Positions 26,727 to 34,979 of a stretch of 64,000 nt of DNA are shown one piece after another. How positions within the stretch are numbered: the stretch's first letter is position 1; each line of letters begins with the position of its first letter. The notes under the pieces are model-generated. The model was not told the DNA's origin. It did no database searches and saw only the letters and a program-made list of their open reading frames with translations. A program made the translations under genes and the position numbers. The DNA comes from Bacteroidetes bacterium B1(2017) (lineage in GTDB: Bacteria; Bacteroidota; Bacteroidia; UKL13-3): positions 992,001 through 1,056,000 of the forward strand of contig NKJG01000001.1 in NCBI GenBank assembly GCA_002256395.1. Reading direction: 5' to 3'.

Positions 26727-29474
26727 TTAATCCACCCTTAGTTTGTAGGTTCTTACGGCCTTGTCCATTTCTATTTTAACCACATAAATACCTGGTTTCA
26801 ATGTATGGATATCCATATTTAATACTCCTGTGCTTCTTACTGCACTTTTCTCACTTACCAATTCGCCCAACATATTGTAAACCATAACTTGGGTGCTGCT
26901 TTCGCTGCCTTTTCCAAAATCTATGTTTAATACTTCTGTTGCTGGGTTAGGATAAAGTTTTACTTCATTCAACATTTTTTCTTCAATACCTACTGCATCG
27001 CAAATAGTACATGTATTCCAGCAATATGCGCCAATAGTCTTAGCAGATGTGTCTTTAATTTCAATGAATCTATTGGTAAATGTTCCAGTAGTTTTGGTAC
27101 ATAAATCAGATGGGCTAAATTGCTCCTGATCGTCCCAATTTCCAATGGTGTATTTAAACTCGTAAGCACCAGTATCTAAATTCAAAGTAGCAGCATAAAT
27201 ACTGTTTCCAACTAATGTCATTGGCGTACAGTTTCCACACCAACCATTAAAGCTACCATTTAAGGTTATTCCCTTGCTAATGTCGCCAACATAGTTTTTC
27301 ATGTTTACTTTAAACGTAACTTTAGCCTTTGGTGCGGCATTAGCGCAACTTACACAGCTTTCCCAACATACAACTGGTAAGGTATCATTTACTTTACTTA
27401 CGGTGTTTGTTCTATTTGTAAATCCAGATTTGGTTGTTGTACAAGAAGAACCCTCTTTCAAAGTTTCTTGAGCTGCCCAATTTCCAATTACGTATTTATA
27501 ATCGTAGGTAGAATCTTTATCTAATAAAACGGTTGCAGCCCAAATATTGCTTGTTCCAAGTTTGGTCATTGGTGTACATTTACCACACCATGCATTAAAG
27601 CTACCATTTAAGGTAACTGTATCGCCAGCAGCCAAAGCATATTTACTCATATCCACTCTAAAGGTAAGATTGGTTTTTGTAGGACCACCATTGCTACATG
27701 CATTACAAGTTTCCCAGCAAACCAACGGAATTGAATCATTGGTTTTACCTGTTTTGTAAACTCTATTGGTAAATGTACCTGTAGTTTTAGTACATGATAA
27801 AGTAGAAGCTAAGTTTTCTTGAGAAGCCCAATTTCCAATAGTGAACTTGTATTCGTATTCAGTAGCAGTATCTAAATCAATTGCACCCGTCCAAATTTTT
27901 GTTCCAGTAATATTTCTTAATTTAGTACAAGCACCACACCAGCCGTTAAATGTACCATTTAAGGTAACGGTATCACCAGCATTCATAGGAATGTTTTTGG
28001 CATCTACACTAAACGCTACACGTACTTTATTTGCTGGAGGAGGAGGAGGAGTTGATCCACCACCAAATTTCACATCATCAAAATAATACGTTTTGGTTCC
28101 AGCAACTGCGCCAGTTGTTCCAAAATTAAAGAAGACAGATAGCATTCTATAGGTATAGCCATAATTAATAGCAGCAGTACCCGTAGCTTGGTTAGCAAAA
28201 TTAAACTCTAATGTAGACCAAGCATTTGCCACGGTTGTACGAGCTTCTGTTTCAACACTCTTAGTAGCATCGTTTGGATCTTCAGCTTTTAAACGAATAG
28301 CAATACCACTATCAGGTGAATACACTCTCATAGTCAATTTTGTATTAGTAGAGGTAAATGGAATAGCTTCAGCTAAAGCAGAAGTACCACAAGTAGTTCC
28401 TGCCCATAATTCAGCAGTATTTGATTTTATAACCTTACCAACCTTATTAGCAGCATTCATTGGATCAGCAACAACAGATGAAGCATTGCCTCCAAAATCG
28501 GTCATGGCGTAATTTACATTTGTTGAATCAAAGTTAATTGGCAATTTAATCTGAGCCAAAACTGGACCAGAAGGAGCAACAAAACGAACATCATCAAAAT
28601 AATAAACCTTAGTACCTGCAGTTGCACCTGTGGTTCCAAAATTAAAGAAAACAGAAACCTTTTTGTAGGTATAACTATAATTAATAGCTGCTGTTCCAGT
28701 TGCCTGAGCAGCAAAGTTAAATTCAAGTGTTTGCCATGCATTCGCAACAGTTGTACGAGCTTCCGTTTCAACACTCTTCGATCCATCTGCAGGATCTTCC
28801 GCTTTTAAACGGATAGCAATTCCACTATCAGGAGAATATACACGCATGGTTAATTTGTTGGCGTTTGCAGCAAAAGGAATAGCTGTGGCAAAACCACTTG
28901 TACCCATTGTTGTACCTGCCCATAATTCAGCCGTGTTTGATTTAGTTACTTTAGCAACCTTATTTGTAGAAACAATTGGATCGTTTACAATTTCACTCGC
29001 ATTACCACCAAAATCGGTTAATACATAATTTACATTTGTACTATCAAAGTTCAAAGGTAAATTCATTGGCAATTGATTGGTACAAGCCGCACATGATTGC
29101 CAGCAAACTACTGGTAATACTGTAGCTGCACTAACAGTAATTGCACGATTGGTAAAACCAGAATTGGTTACCGTACAAGAAGAACTTGGTGTTAATGTTT
29201 CCTGAGCATTCCATCCACCAATGGTAAATTTGTACTCTTGAGCTCCACTAGGAATTGAGAAAGTACCTTCCCAAACATTGGTAGAACCTTGTTTAACCAA
29301 TGGGTTACATCTTCCGCACCAAGAATTCCAGGTGCCATTTACATACACTGTATCGTTAAGCCCCGTGTATTGGGCCATGTCTACCTTAAAGGTAACATTG
29401 TAATTCTGAGCTTGCGCAGCCATTCCAACTAGCATCAAGCATAGAAAAATTTTAATTGTTGTAAAAATTTTCAT
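26727..29474 (-). CDS. T9SS-sorted protein with four cysteine-rich starch-binding-like modules and two jelly-roll modules
   Basis: The 915-residue protein has a signal peptide (ending AAQAQ). Module 1 (about 24-135) is an E-set/CBM48-like domain (TVYVNGTWNSWCGRC...YKFTIGGWNAQE). Two tandem jelly-roll-like modules of about 172 residues follow (each starting LPLNFDSTNVNY and LPINFDSTNVNY; about 140-480). After a proline-rich linker there are three more CBM48-like modules (about 485-590, 595-705 and 715-820). Every CBM48-like module carries six cysteines in the order WCGxC, a single C, and CWxxCxxC. The C-terminus is a T9SS type A sorting domain (VKLYPNPATEVLNIDF ... VVKIEMDKAVRTYKLRVD). I infer a surface glycan binder of the locus. 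It has no catalytic motif. Confidence 0.85.
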   Translation of the reverse strand: MKIFTTIKIFLCLMLVGMAAQAQNYNVTFKVDMAQYTGLNDTVYVNGTWNSWCGRCNPLVKQGSTNVWEGTFSIPSGAQEYKFTIGGWNAQETLTPSSSCTVTNSGFTNRAITVSAATVLPVVCWQSCAACTNQLPMNLPLNFDSTNVNYVLTDFGGNASEIVNDPIVSTNKVAKVTKSNTAELWAGTTMGTSGFATAIPFAANANKLTMRVYSPDSGIAIRLKAEDPADGSKSVETEARTTVANAWQTLEFNFAAQATGTAAINYSYTYKKVSVFFNFGTTGATAGTKVYYFDDVRFVAPSGPVLAQIKLPINFDSTNVNYAMTDFGGNASSVVADPMNAANKVGKVIKSNTAELWAGTTCGTSALAEAIPFTSTNTKLTMRVYSPDSGIAIRLKAEDPNDATKSVETEARTTVANAWSTLEFNFANQATGTAAINYGYTYRMLSVFFNFGTTGAVAGTKTYYFDDVKFGGGSTPPPPPANKVRVAFSVDAKNIPMNAGDTVTLNGTFNGWCGACTKLRNITGTKIWTGAIDLDTATEYEYKFTIGNWASQENLASTLSCTKTTGTFTNRVYKTGKTNDSIPLVCWETCNACSNGGPTKTNLTFRVDMSKYALAAGDTVTLNGSFNAWCGKCTPMTKLGTSNIWAATVLLDKDSTYDYKYVIGNWAAQETLKEGSSCTTTKSGFTNRTNTVSKVNDTLPVVCWESCVSCANAAPKAKVTFKVNMKNYVGDISKGITLNGSFNGWCGNCTPMTLVGNSIYAATLNLDTGAYEFKYTIGNWDDQEQFSPSDLCTKTTGTFTNRFIEIKDTSAKTIGAYCWNTCTICDAVGIEEKMLNEVKLYPNPATEVLNIDFGKGSESSTQVMVYNMLGELVSEKSAVRSTGVLNMDIHTLKPGIYVVKIEMDKAVRTYKLRVD
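28090..29060 (-). repeat. Tandem duplication inside the T9SS binding protein gene
   Basis: Two copies of a module-coding segment are offset by about 516 bp (172 codons). Long stretches are near-identical at the DNA level, for example around 28230-28260 against 28740-28775 and 28493-28535 against 29009-29050. This points to a fairly recent in-frame tandem duplication. It is coding sequence, not a mobile repeat. Confidence 0.75.
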
Positions 29475-29577
29475 TAGCGTTTTTGATTTGTTGGTGTAAA
29501 TCTAAATTAAAGAAATTCCTTGGCCATATTTTAGCACCCTACAACGCTTTCACCACGTATAAAACTTTCTTCAAATA

Positions 29578-29596
29578 CTACTACAACACTACTACA
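29578..29596 (-). promoter_or_regulatory. Candidate operator of the glucan regulon (copy 2)
   Basis: On the minus strand this reads TGTAGTAG, three bases, TGTAGTAG, with the same two 8-mers and 11-bp period as the copy at 23670-23688. It lies about 103 bp upstream of the start codon of the T9SS cysteine-rich binding protein. The rest of the 29475-29894 spacer holds no ORF or RNA gene that I can support. Confidence 0.6.
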
Positions 29597-29894
29597 CAAA
29601 ATCGTTAATTCTTGTTTTTCAACAATTTAATCAATTAAATTGAAATTATAGAAACTCAGACAAAACACCCAATATGTCTTTCAAATCTCCCTAAAACAAA
29701 CAAAGAGGTTATTATCACAAGTTCCATTTCAAACCAACCATTATTAGGCCCCATAAAATTTTATCAGCCATAAATTCAATGTTTTTAGAAAAAATTTTGG
29801 TTAAATGCTCAGAAACATTACTTTTGCACTCCTCCTACGAAGGGTTTAAGTATGTATTACTTGTTAAAAGCCTAGCAGTAGAAGGGATTTCCAA

Positions 29895-29967
29895 GGTGCG
29901 GTAGCTCAGTCGGTAGAGCAAAAGACTGAAAATCTTTGTGTCGGGGGTTCGATTCCCTCCCACACCA
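29895..29967 (+). tRNA. tRNA-Phe (GAA)
   Basis: It folds into a standard cloverleaf: acceptor GGTGCGG/CCACACC, D-stem GCTC/GAGC, anticodon stem AAAGA/TCTTT with loop CTGAAAA (anticodon GAA at 29928-29930), a five-base variable loop, and T-arm GGGGG-TTCGATT-CCCTC. The discriminator base is A, and the 3' CCA is not encoded (ACA follows). One acceptor pair (29899 with 29962) is a C-A mismatch. Confidence 0.93.
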
Positions 29968-29970
29968 CAT

Positions 29971-30000
29971 AAAAAGCCCAATCAATGATTGGGCTTTTTT
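29971..30000 (+). terminator. Terminator of tRNA-Phe
   Basis: The inverted repeat AAAAAGCCCAATCA/TGATTGGGCTTTTT begins three bases after the tRNA and ends in a T run, a typical intrinsic terminator. Confidence 0.9.
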
Positions 30001-30509
30001 TATTTACCTTTTGGTAGAATCAGCTGTTTCGCAAGTTCCTTATTTTTCTAAAGGAACACTCGCCAAACAAAAACCTCATCCCCCAATTAATTAGTCTATG
30101 CATTCGCAATTATTAAGGTAGTTTTATGGAATACTAATTCCCTAACCTAACACTGTTTTTCCTCCTGCCAAAAAAGTAGCATTTGAAAATGCAAATTAGG
30201 AGCTTGGTTTTGGCGCTTTAACTGGCAAAAGTGTGCGATTAGGTGCGGAAATATTCCATTTCAACAAACAAAAAGACCCAATTCGCTCATTATTCCTTTG
30301 GTTTCTTCTTAAAATTGGGCAATTTTATTGGACAAAACAACACATTCATAATGTTGTTTATTAAGCATTTATGTTTTTTTGTAGTGCTTATGATGTAGCG
30401 GTTTTCTAAAATGAAGTATTCATTTTGGGGAGGGCACTTGTACTACTTAGATTCTTTGTTCCCAATTTAGTTGAACAATAATCTAGCGTATTTAAACCCA
30501 ATAATTCAT
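30001..30509. other. Non-coding region upstream of susC (509 bp)
   Basis: No gene seen. It contains two small inverted repeats (AAAATTG-gg-CAATTTT at 30311-30326; AACAACA/TGTTGTT at 30336-30358), the degenerate operator at 30380-30398, and a possible promoter (TTTG at 30424-30427 with ATTCTTTG at 30451-30458, close to but not matching the Bacteroidota TAnnTTTG consensus, 23-bp spacing). The long leader suggests that control of the SusC operon sits here. Confidence 0.4.
30380..30398 (+). promoter_or_regulatory. Candidate operator of the glucan regulon (degenerate copy 3)
   Basis: TGTAGTGC, three bases, TGATGTAG: each half matches six of eight positions of the TGTAGTAG half-site found upstream of the two minus-strand units, with the same 11-bp period and the same orientation relative to the gene. 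It lies about 111 bp upstream of the susC start. Weaker than the other two copies. Confidence 0.4.
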
Positions 30510-33428
30510 ATGAAAATAACCGTTACATTGCTATCTGTGCTGCTGCTTTGCGGATTGGCTCGCGAAAACGCATCTGCACAAACTGGTCCCAAACCCGGTA
30601 AACTCGCCGATACCACTAAATTAACAGAAGTTGTGGTAGTTGGTTATGGATCAAGAAAAGTTACTAAAGTTTCGGGCGCCATTTCTACCATTAAAAGCGC
30701 CGACATTGAAAAGCTTCAACCCATTAGACTTGAAGATGCGCTTCAAGGAAGGGCTTCGGGCGTTTCTATTATTAACAGCGGAAGTCCAGGCTCTAAACCA
30801 ACTGTATTTGTAAGAGGTATACCTTCCTTTACCGGTACCGACCCATTAGTTATTATTGATGGAGTGCCGCAAACACTTTCAGATTTAAACTCTATTAACG
30901 GTTCAGACATAGAATCTATGAGCGTTTTAAAAGATGCGGCAACAACTGCTATTTATGGCGTAAAGGGTGGAAACGGAGTTATTGTAGTGACCACCAAATC
31001 GGGCAAAAAAAACCAAAAGGTAGATATTACCTATAATGGTTATTATGGTGCACAAGGAGTAGTAAATAAGGTGGGTGTATTAAACGCTACCGAATATGGT
31101 GCCATGGTAAATGAAGGTAGCCGACTTGCCGGTGGAGACATTATTTTTAGCGATTTAAGTAAGCTTGGCAAGGGTACCAATTGGCAAAACGAAGTTTTTA
31201 GAAGAGCTCCTATTCAATCACATAATTTTACCGCAAGAGGCGGAAGCGAAAAAATGACCTATTTCCTTTCTGCTGGTGCATTGCAACAAGGAGGTATTGT
31301 TGGCGGAATGGATAAATCAAATTTTACCAGAGGAAACATGACCGCAAACTTAAGCTTCGACTTAACACGCAAATTAAAGTTTATCATGAACACAACCGGC
31401 GTTGTATTAAATAGCAAAGGCGTTCAAGAAAACTCATTTAACAGCGTTTTAGGTAGTGCCATAAATTTTGACCCTACCGTTTCTGTAGCCAATACCGATC
31501 CAAACACCGTTGGTAAATATGGATATAGTAACCTCCTATTATCTGAAATATACAATCCACTTACCAAACTAGACAATACCTATAACGAAAACAAAGGGAC
31601 CAAAATCTATGGTAAATTTGAGTTCCAATACGATGTATGGGATAACCTAAAATTGAGCACTCGTTTTGGTTATACCAAATACGACAATTATGCCAAATCA
31701 TTTACTCCGCTTGTATTCTACGGCCCAATGAATGTAGACAATACCATGAATGCCGATGGCTCAACCGTAACCGGTAAACACAATCAAGTGTTTCAAGACA
31801 AATCGGGAAATTTTAATTATACCTGGGAGAGTTTTGCCAACTATAATTTTAAAATTAAAGAAGACCATGATTTTGAAACGGTAGTGGGTTTTTCAATGGC
31901 CAAAAACTTTGGAAATGCACTAGGAGTATCTCGTCAAGATGTACCCTTTAACTCATGGGAATTTGCTGATTTTACCTCTGCTACAGGAACCAATACCGCA
32001 ACAAACCCTACCGCCATTACGGGCTATTATTACCAGTACTTTAGAAGAAACCTGTCTTCCTTTGCCCGAGTAAATTACGATTACAAAGAAAAATACCTAG
32101 CCTCCTTTACGCTTAGAAGAGATGGCTCGTATGCATTTGGTATAGATAATAAATTCGCCAACTTTTATTCTGGCTCATTGGGTTGGGTGGTTTCTCAAGA
32201 AGATTTTTTCAAATCTACCTTTATCAATAATCTTAAAGTTAGAGGAAGCTATGGCGCCATTGGAAATGAAAATGTAAATCCACAATATGTAGAAATTGTA
32301 ACTGGTGGACCAAGCTATGGTCCTACTGGAAATAGCAATGGATATACCTTTGGAAATGTGTTTTACCCTGGCTCTACCGTAGCTTCGGCTGCCAATAACG
32401 GACTTAGATGGGAAAGACAAATTCAATCCAATTTTGGTTTCGATATGATTTTTCATAAGTACAAGTTTTCTTTAAGCGCAGATGTGTTTTCTAAGAAAGT
32501 GGATGGTTTACTATTTACACCTTCTGCTTCTTTATACCTAGGTACAGTACCTATTCCTACCGACAATATTGGATCAACCAAAACTACTGGATTTGATTTA
32601 ACCTTTTCTTATTATGAAACCATCTTGAAAAAAGTAAAAATTGGTAACACATTTACCTTTACTACAACAAAAAACGAAGTAACAGCAACCAATACAGACG
32701 GAACAGCTAAGATTTATGGGGGCTACTATTTTAATGGCCAATCGCAAAGTGTAACCGTGTTTGAAAAAGGCTTTTCTCCTGGTTATTTTTATGGCTATAA
32801 AACAGATGGCTTATTCCAGAATGAACAAGAAATTGCCAATTGGGCTTCACAACCAGGCGCAAAACCTGGCGACATTAAATTTGTGGATGTTAACAAGGAT
32901 GGCGTTATAAACGATAAAGATAAAACAGATATTGGTAATCCATTCCCATTGTTTACCCTTGGCTGGAACCTAACACTAGAATACAAAAAGTTTGATTTAG
33001 TTGCCTTCACCTACGTTTCGTATGGCAACGATATTTACAGAGCATACGAAAGAAATGCAAACTATACCAATAAAGATAGAAGAATATTAGAAAGATGGAC
33101 TGGTGAAGGAAGCACCAATAGCGCTCAAAACCCGCGTTACTCATTTAAAGACGAAAACAACAATAGCAGGGTGTCTGACCGCTACGTTGAGGATGGTTCA
33201 TTTATCAAATTGAAAAACATCCAACTTGGATATACACTAGGTAATTTTCCACCTAAAATCAAACTATCTAAAGTGCGCTTATATGTGCAAGTTAAAAACG
33301 CTTTTGTTCTTACACATTACACTGGATTTGATCCAGAAATTGCTGGAGGTGTTTTAGACAGCGGTATAGACAGAGGTGCTTACCCACAAGCAAGAACATT
33401 TGCAATTGGTTTAGATATTAAATTTTAA
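30510..33428 (+). CDS. susC: SusC-family TonB-linked outer-membrane transporter
   Basis: The 972-residue protein (start at 30510; ATG 13 codons upstream rejected because the signal peptide MKITVTLLSVLLLCGLA begins here) has a plug domain (TEVVVVGYGSRKVTKVSGAIST ... RGIPSFTGTDPLVIIDGVPQ ... IYGVKGGNGVIVVTTKSGKK) and a large C-terminal barrel ending in ARTFAIGLDIKF. The roughly 80-residue carboxypeptidase-regulatory-like domain that usually precedes the SusC plug is absent: only about 15 residues separate the signal peptide from the plug. With SusD it should import beta-glucan oligosaccharides. It is the first gene of a six-gene plus-strand operon. Confidence 0.92.
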   Translation: MKITVTLLSVLLLCGLARENASAQTGPKPGKLADTTKLTEVVVVGYGSRKVTKVSGAISTIKSADIEKLQPIRLEDALQGRASGVSIINSGSPGSKPTVFVRGIPSFTGTDPLVIIDGVPQTLSDLNSINGSDIESMSVLKDAATTAIYGVKGGNGVIVVTTKSGKKNQKVDITYNGYYGAQGVVNKVGVLNATEYGAMVNEGSRLAGGDIIFSDLSKLGKGTNWQNEVFRRAPIQSHNFTARGGSEKMTYFLSAGALQQGGIVGGMDKSNFTRGNMTANLSFDLTRKLKFIMNTTGVVLNSKGVQENSFNSVLGSAINFDPTVSVANTDPNTVGKYGYSNLLLSEIYNPLTKLDNTYNENKGTKIYGKFEFQYDVWDNLKLSTRFGYTKYDNYAKSFTPLVFYGPMNVDNTMNADGSTVTGKHNQVFQDKSGNFNYTWESFANYNFKIKEDHDFETVVGFSMAKNFGNALGVSRQDVPFNSWEFADFTSATGTNTATNPTAITGYYYQYFRRNLSSFARVNYDYKEKYLASFTLRRDGSYAFGIDNKFANFYSGSLGWVVSQEDFFKSTFINNLKVRGSYGAIGNENVNPQYVEIVTGGPSYGPTGNSNGYTFGNVFYPGSTVASAANNGLRWERQIQSNFGFDMIFHKYKFSLSADVFSKKVDGLLFTPSASLYLGTVPIPTDNIGSTKTTGFDLTFSYYETILKKVKIGNTFTFTTTKNEVTATNTDGTAKIYGGYYFNGQSQSVTVFEKGFSPGYFYGYKTDGLFQNEQEIANWASQPGAKPGDIKFVDVNKDGVINDKDKTDIGNPFPLFTLGWNLTLEYKKFDLVAFTYVSYGNDIYRAYERNANYTNKDRRILERWTGEGSTNSAQNPRYSFKDENNNSRVSDRYVEDGSFIKLKNIQLGYTLGNFPPKIKLSKVRLYVQVKNAFVLTHYTGFDPEIAGGVLDSGIDRGAYPQARTFAIGLDIKF

Positions 33429-33441
33429 TACAACACAGGTT

Positions 33442-34959
33442 ATGAAAATAAATAGAATAGTTATACAAGCAATCTTTTCAACAGCACTTATTCTTTCGAT
33501 TGCATCTTGTAAAAAATGGGTCGACTATAATCCCCATGAAGACTTTAAACAAACAGAACTAGATTACCTAAAATCTGAAAGCGACTACCGCACCATGGTA
33601 GTGAGTGTTTATACTCCTTTGCAATGGCTGAACCAAGCGATTGTTGTGAGTGAAATTGCCTCAGATAATGCCGTAGCTGGAGGCGAAAGTGCATCGGATA
33701 TTCTTTCACTTCAACAAATAGACGACATGACCCATAATGCAAATAATTCTACACTTACCGAACTATGGCAATCGGCCTACGAAGGTATTAACAGAGCCAA
33801 TTATTTACACCAGTATAAAAATGCAAATCCAGGTGGACAAACCGTTAGTTTTGCTGGTAAAGAAGCCTTGTATGGAGAAGTATATTTCTTAAGAGCCTAT
33901 TACTATTTTCATTTAGTGAAGTTCTTTGGTGATGTTCCATTATTTGTAGATGCTAGATTAGGATTAACGCAATCGAAAACCCTAAAAAGATCAGAAAAGG
34001 CAAAGGTATATGCGCAAATTGAAAGTGATTTATTAGCGGCCATTGGTGTTTTGCCAAGTGTGCAATTAGAAAAAGGACGCGTTACAAAATATGCTGCACA
34101 AGCCTTATTAGGTAAAGTATACTTGTATCAACAAAAATATACCGAAGCTGCTAGCATGCTAGAAAATGTAGTAACTTCTGGTGCTTTTAGTTTAAATTCT
34201 GATTACGGAAAAATCTTTTTGAGTTCAAATGAAAACGGGTCTGAATCTGTTTTTGAAATTCAATATTCGAATGCAACTCCCTATTACAATTGGGGTGCGG
34301 TAACACGCGGACAAGGCAATTACGCTGCCCAACAATGTGGCGTAAGAGGTTTAAATGGTAGCGATTCAATGCCCTATGCCGCAGGTTGGAGCACCAATTT
34401 ACCTACAACAGATTTAGCGAGTATTTTTGAAACTGGCGATCAAAGAAAACAAGTAACCGTTTTAGATATTGAGGCATACAAAAAAGCACATCCAACTTAC
34501 AATATTTCCTACATTGTAGCTCCGTATAAAAACACTGGTTTATACAACCAAAAATACCTTCCTAGAAAAGGAGAAACTTCGGGTCAAATTGAGTTGAATT
34601 ATGCCAATAACTACAGAATAATAAGATATTCGGATGTATTACTTATGGCCGCCGAAGCAAACGTAAAATCTGGCTCTGGTAACGAAGCAAAAGCAAAAGA
34701 CTATTTAAATCTGGTTCGTCAAAGAGCATTTGGTAATAATAGCCACGATATTACATCTAGTGGCAATACCTTATATCTAGCCATTTTAAACGAAAGAAGG
34801 CTTGAACTAGCTATGGAGGGTGATCGCTTTTTTGATTTGGTTCGAACCGAACAAGCAGAAGCAAAGATTACTGGATTTGTGAAAGGAAAAAACGAAGTCT
34901 TTCCAATTCCTGTGGAGGAAATTAATGTTTCGGGTTTAACCCAAAATTCAGGTTATTAA
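33442..34959 (+). CDS. susD: SusD/RagB-family glycan-binding lipoprotein
   Basis: The 505-residue protein has a lipobox (IASC, Cys23) followed by KKWVDYNPHEDF. TPR-like helices (SAYEGINRANYLHQY, YGEVYFLRAYYYFHLVKFFGDVPLF, AALLGKVYLYQQKYTEAASML) and the C-terminal RYSDVLLMAAEANVKSG...LNERRLELAMEGDRFFDLVRT are hallmark SusD motifs. It lids the SusC barrel at the cell surface. It starts 13 bp after susC and is co-transcribed. Confidence 0.95.
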   Translation: MKINRIVIQAIFSTALILSIASCKKWVDYNPHEDFKQTELDYLKSESDYRTMVVSVYTPLQWLNQAIVVSEIASDNAVAGGESASDILSLQQIDDMTHNANNSTLTELWQSAYEGINRANYLHQYKNANPGGQTVSFAGKEALYGEVYFLRAYYYFHLVKFFGDVPLFVDARLGLTQSKTLKRSEKAKVYAQIESDLLAAIGVLPSVQLEKGRVTKYAAQALLGKVYLYQQKYTEAASMLENVVTSGAFSLNSDYGKIFLSSNENGSESVFEIQYSNATPYYNWGAVTRGQGNYAAQQCGVRGLNGSDSMPYAAGWSTNLPTTDLASIFETGDQRKQVTVLDIEAYKKAHPTYNISYIVAPYKNTGLYNQKYLPRKGETSGQIELNYANNYRIIRYSDVLLMAAEANVKSGSGNEAKAKDYLNLVRQRAFGNNSHDITSSGNTLYLAILNERRLELAMEGDRFFDLVRTEQAEAKITGFVKGKNEVFPIPVEEINVSGLTQNSGY

Positions 34960-34979
34960 TCGCATAAAAACACATTACA

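Noticed and set aside
29641..29894. Possible small gene or ncRNA in the spacer before tRNA-Phe
   Set aside because: No ORF with a plausible start and length, no stable hairpin with a T run, and AT-rich composition, so nothing can be supported.
30336..30358. Inverted repeat AACAACA/TGTTGTT upstream of susC as a riboswitch or regulatory RNA
   Set aside because: Only a 7-bp, AT-rich stem with no larger conserved structure that I can recognise. Such repeats occur by chance in AT-rich spacers.
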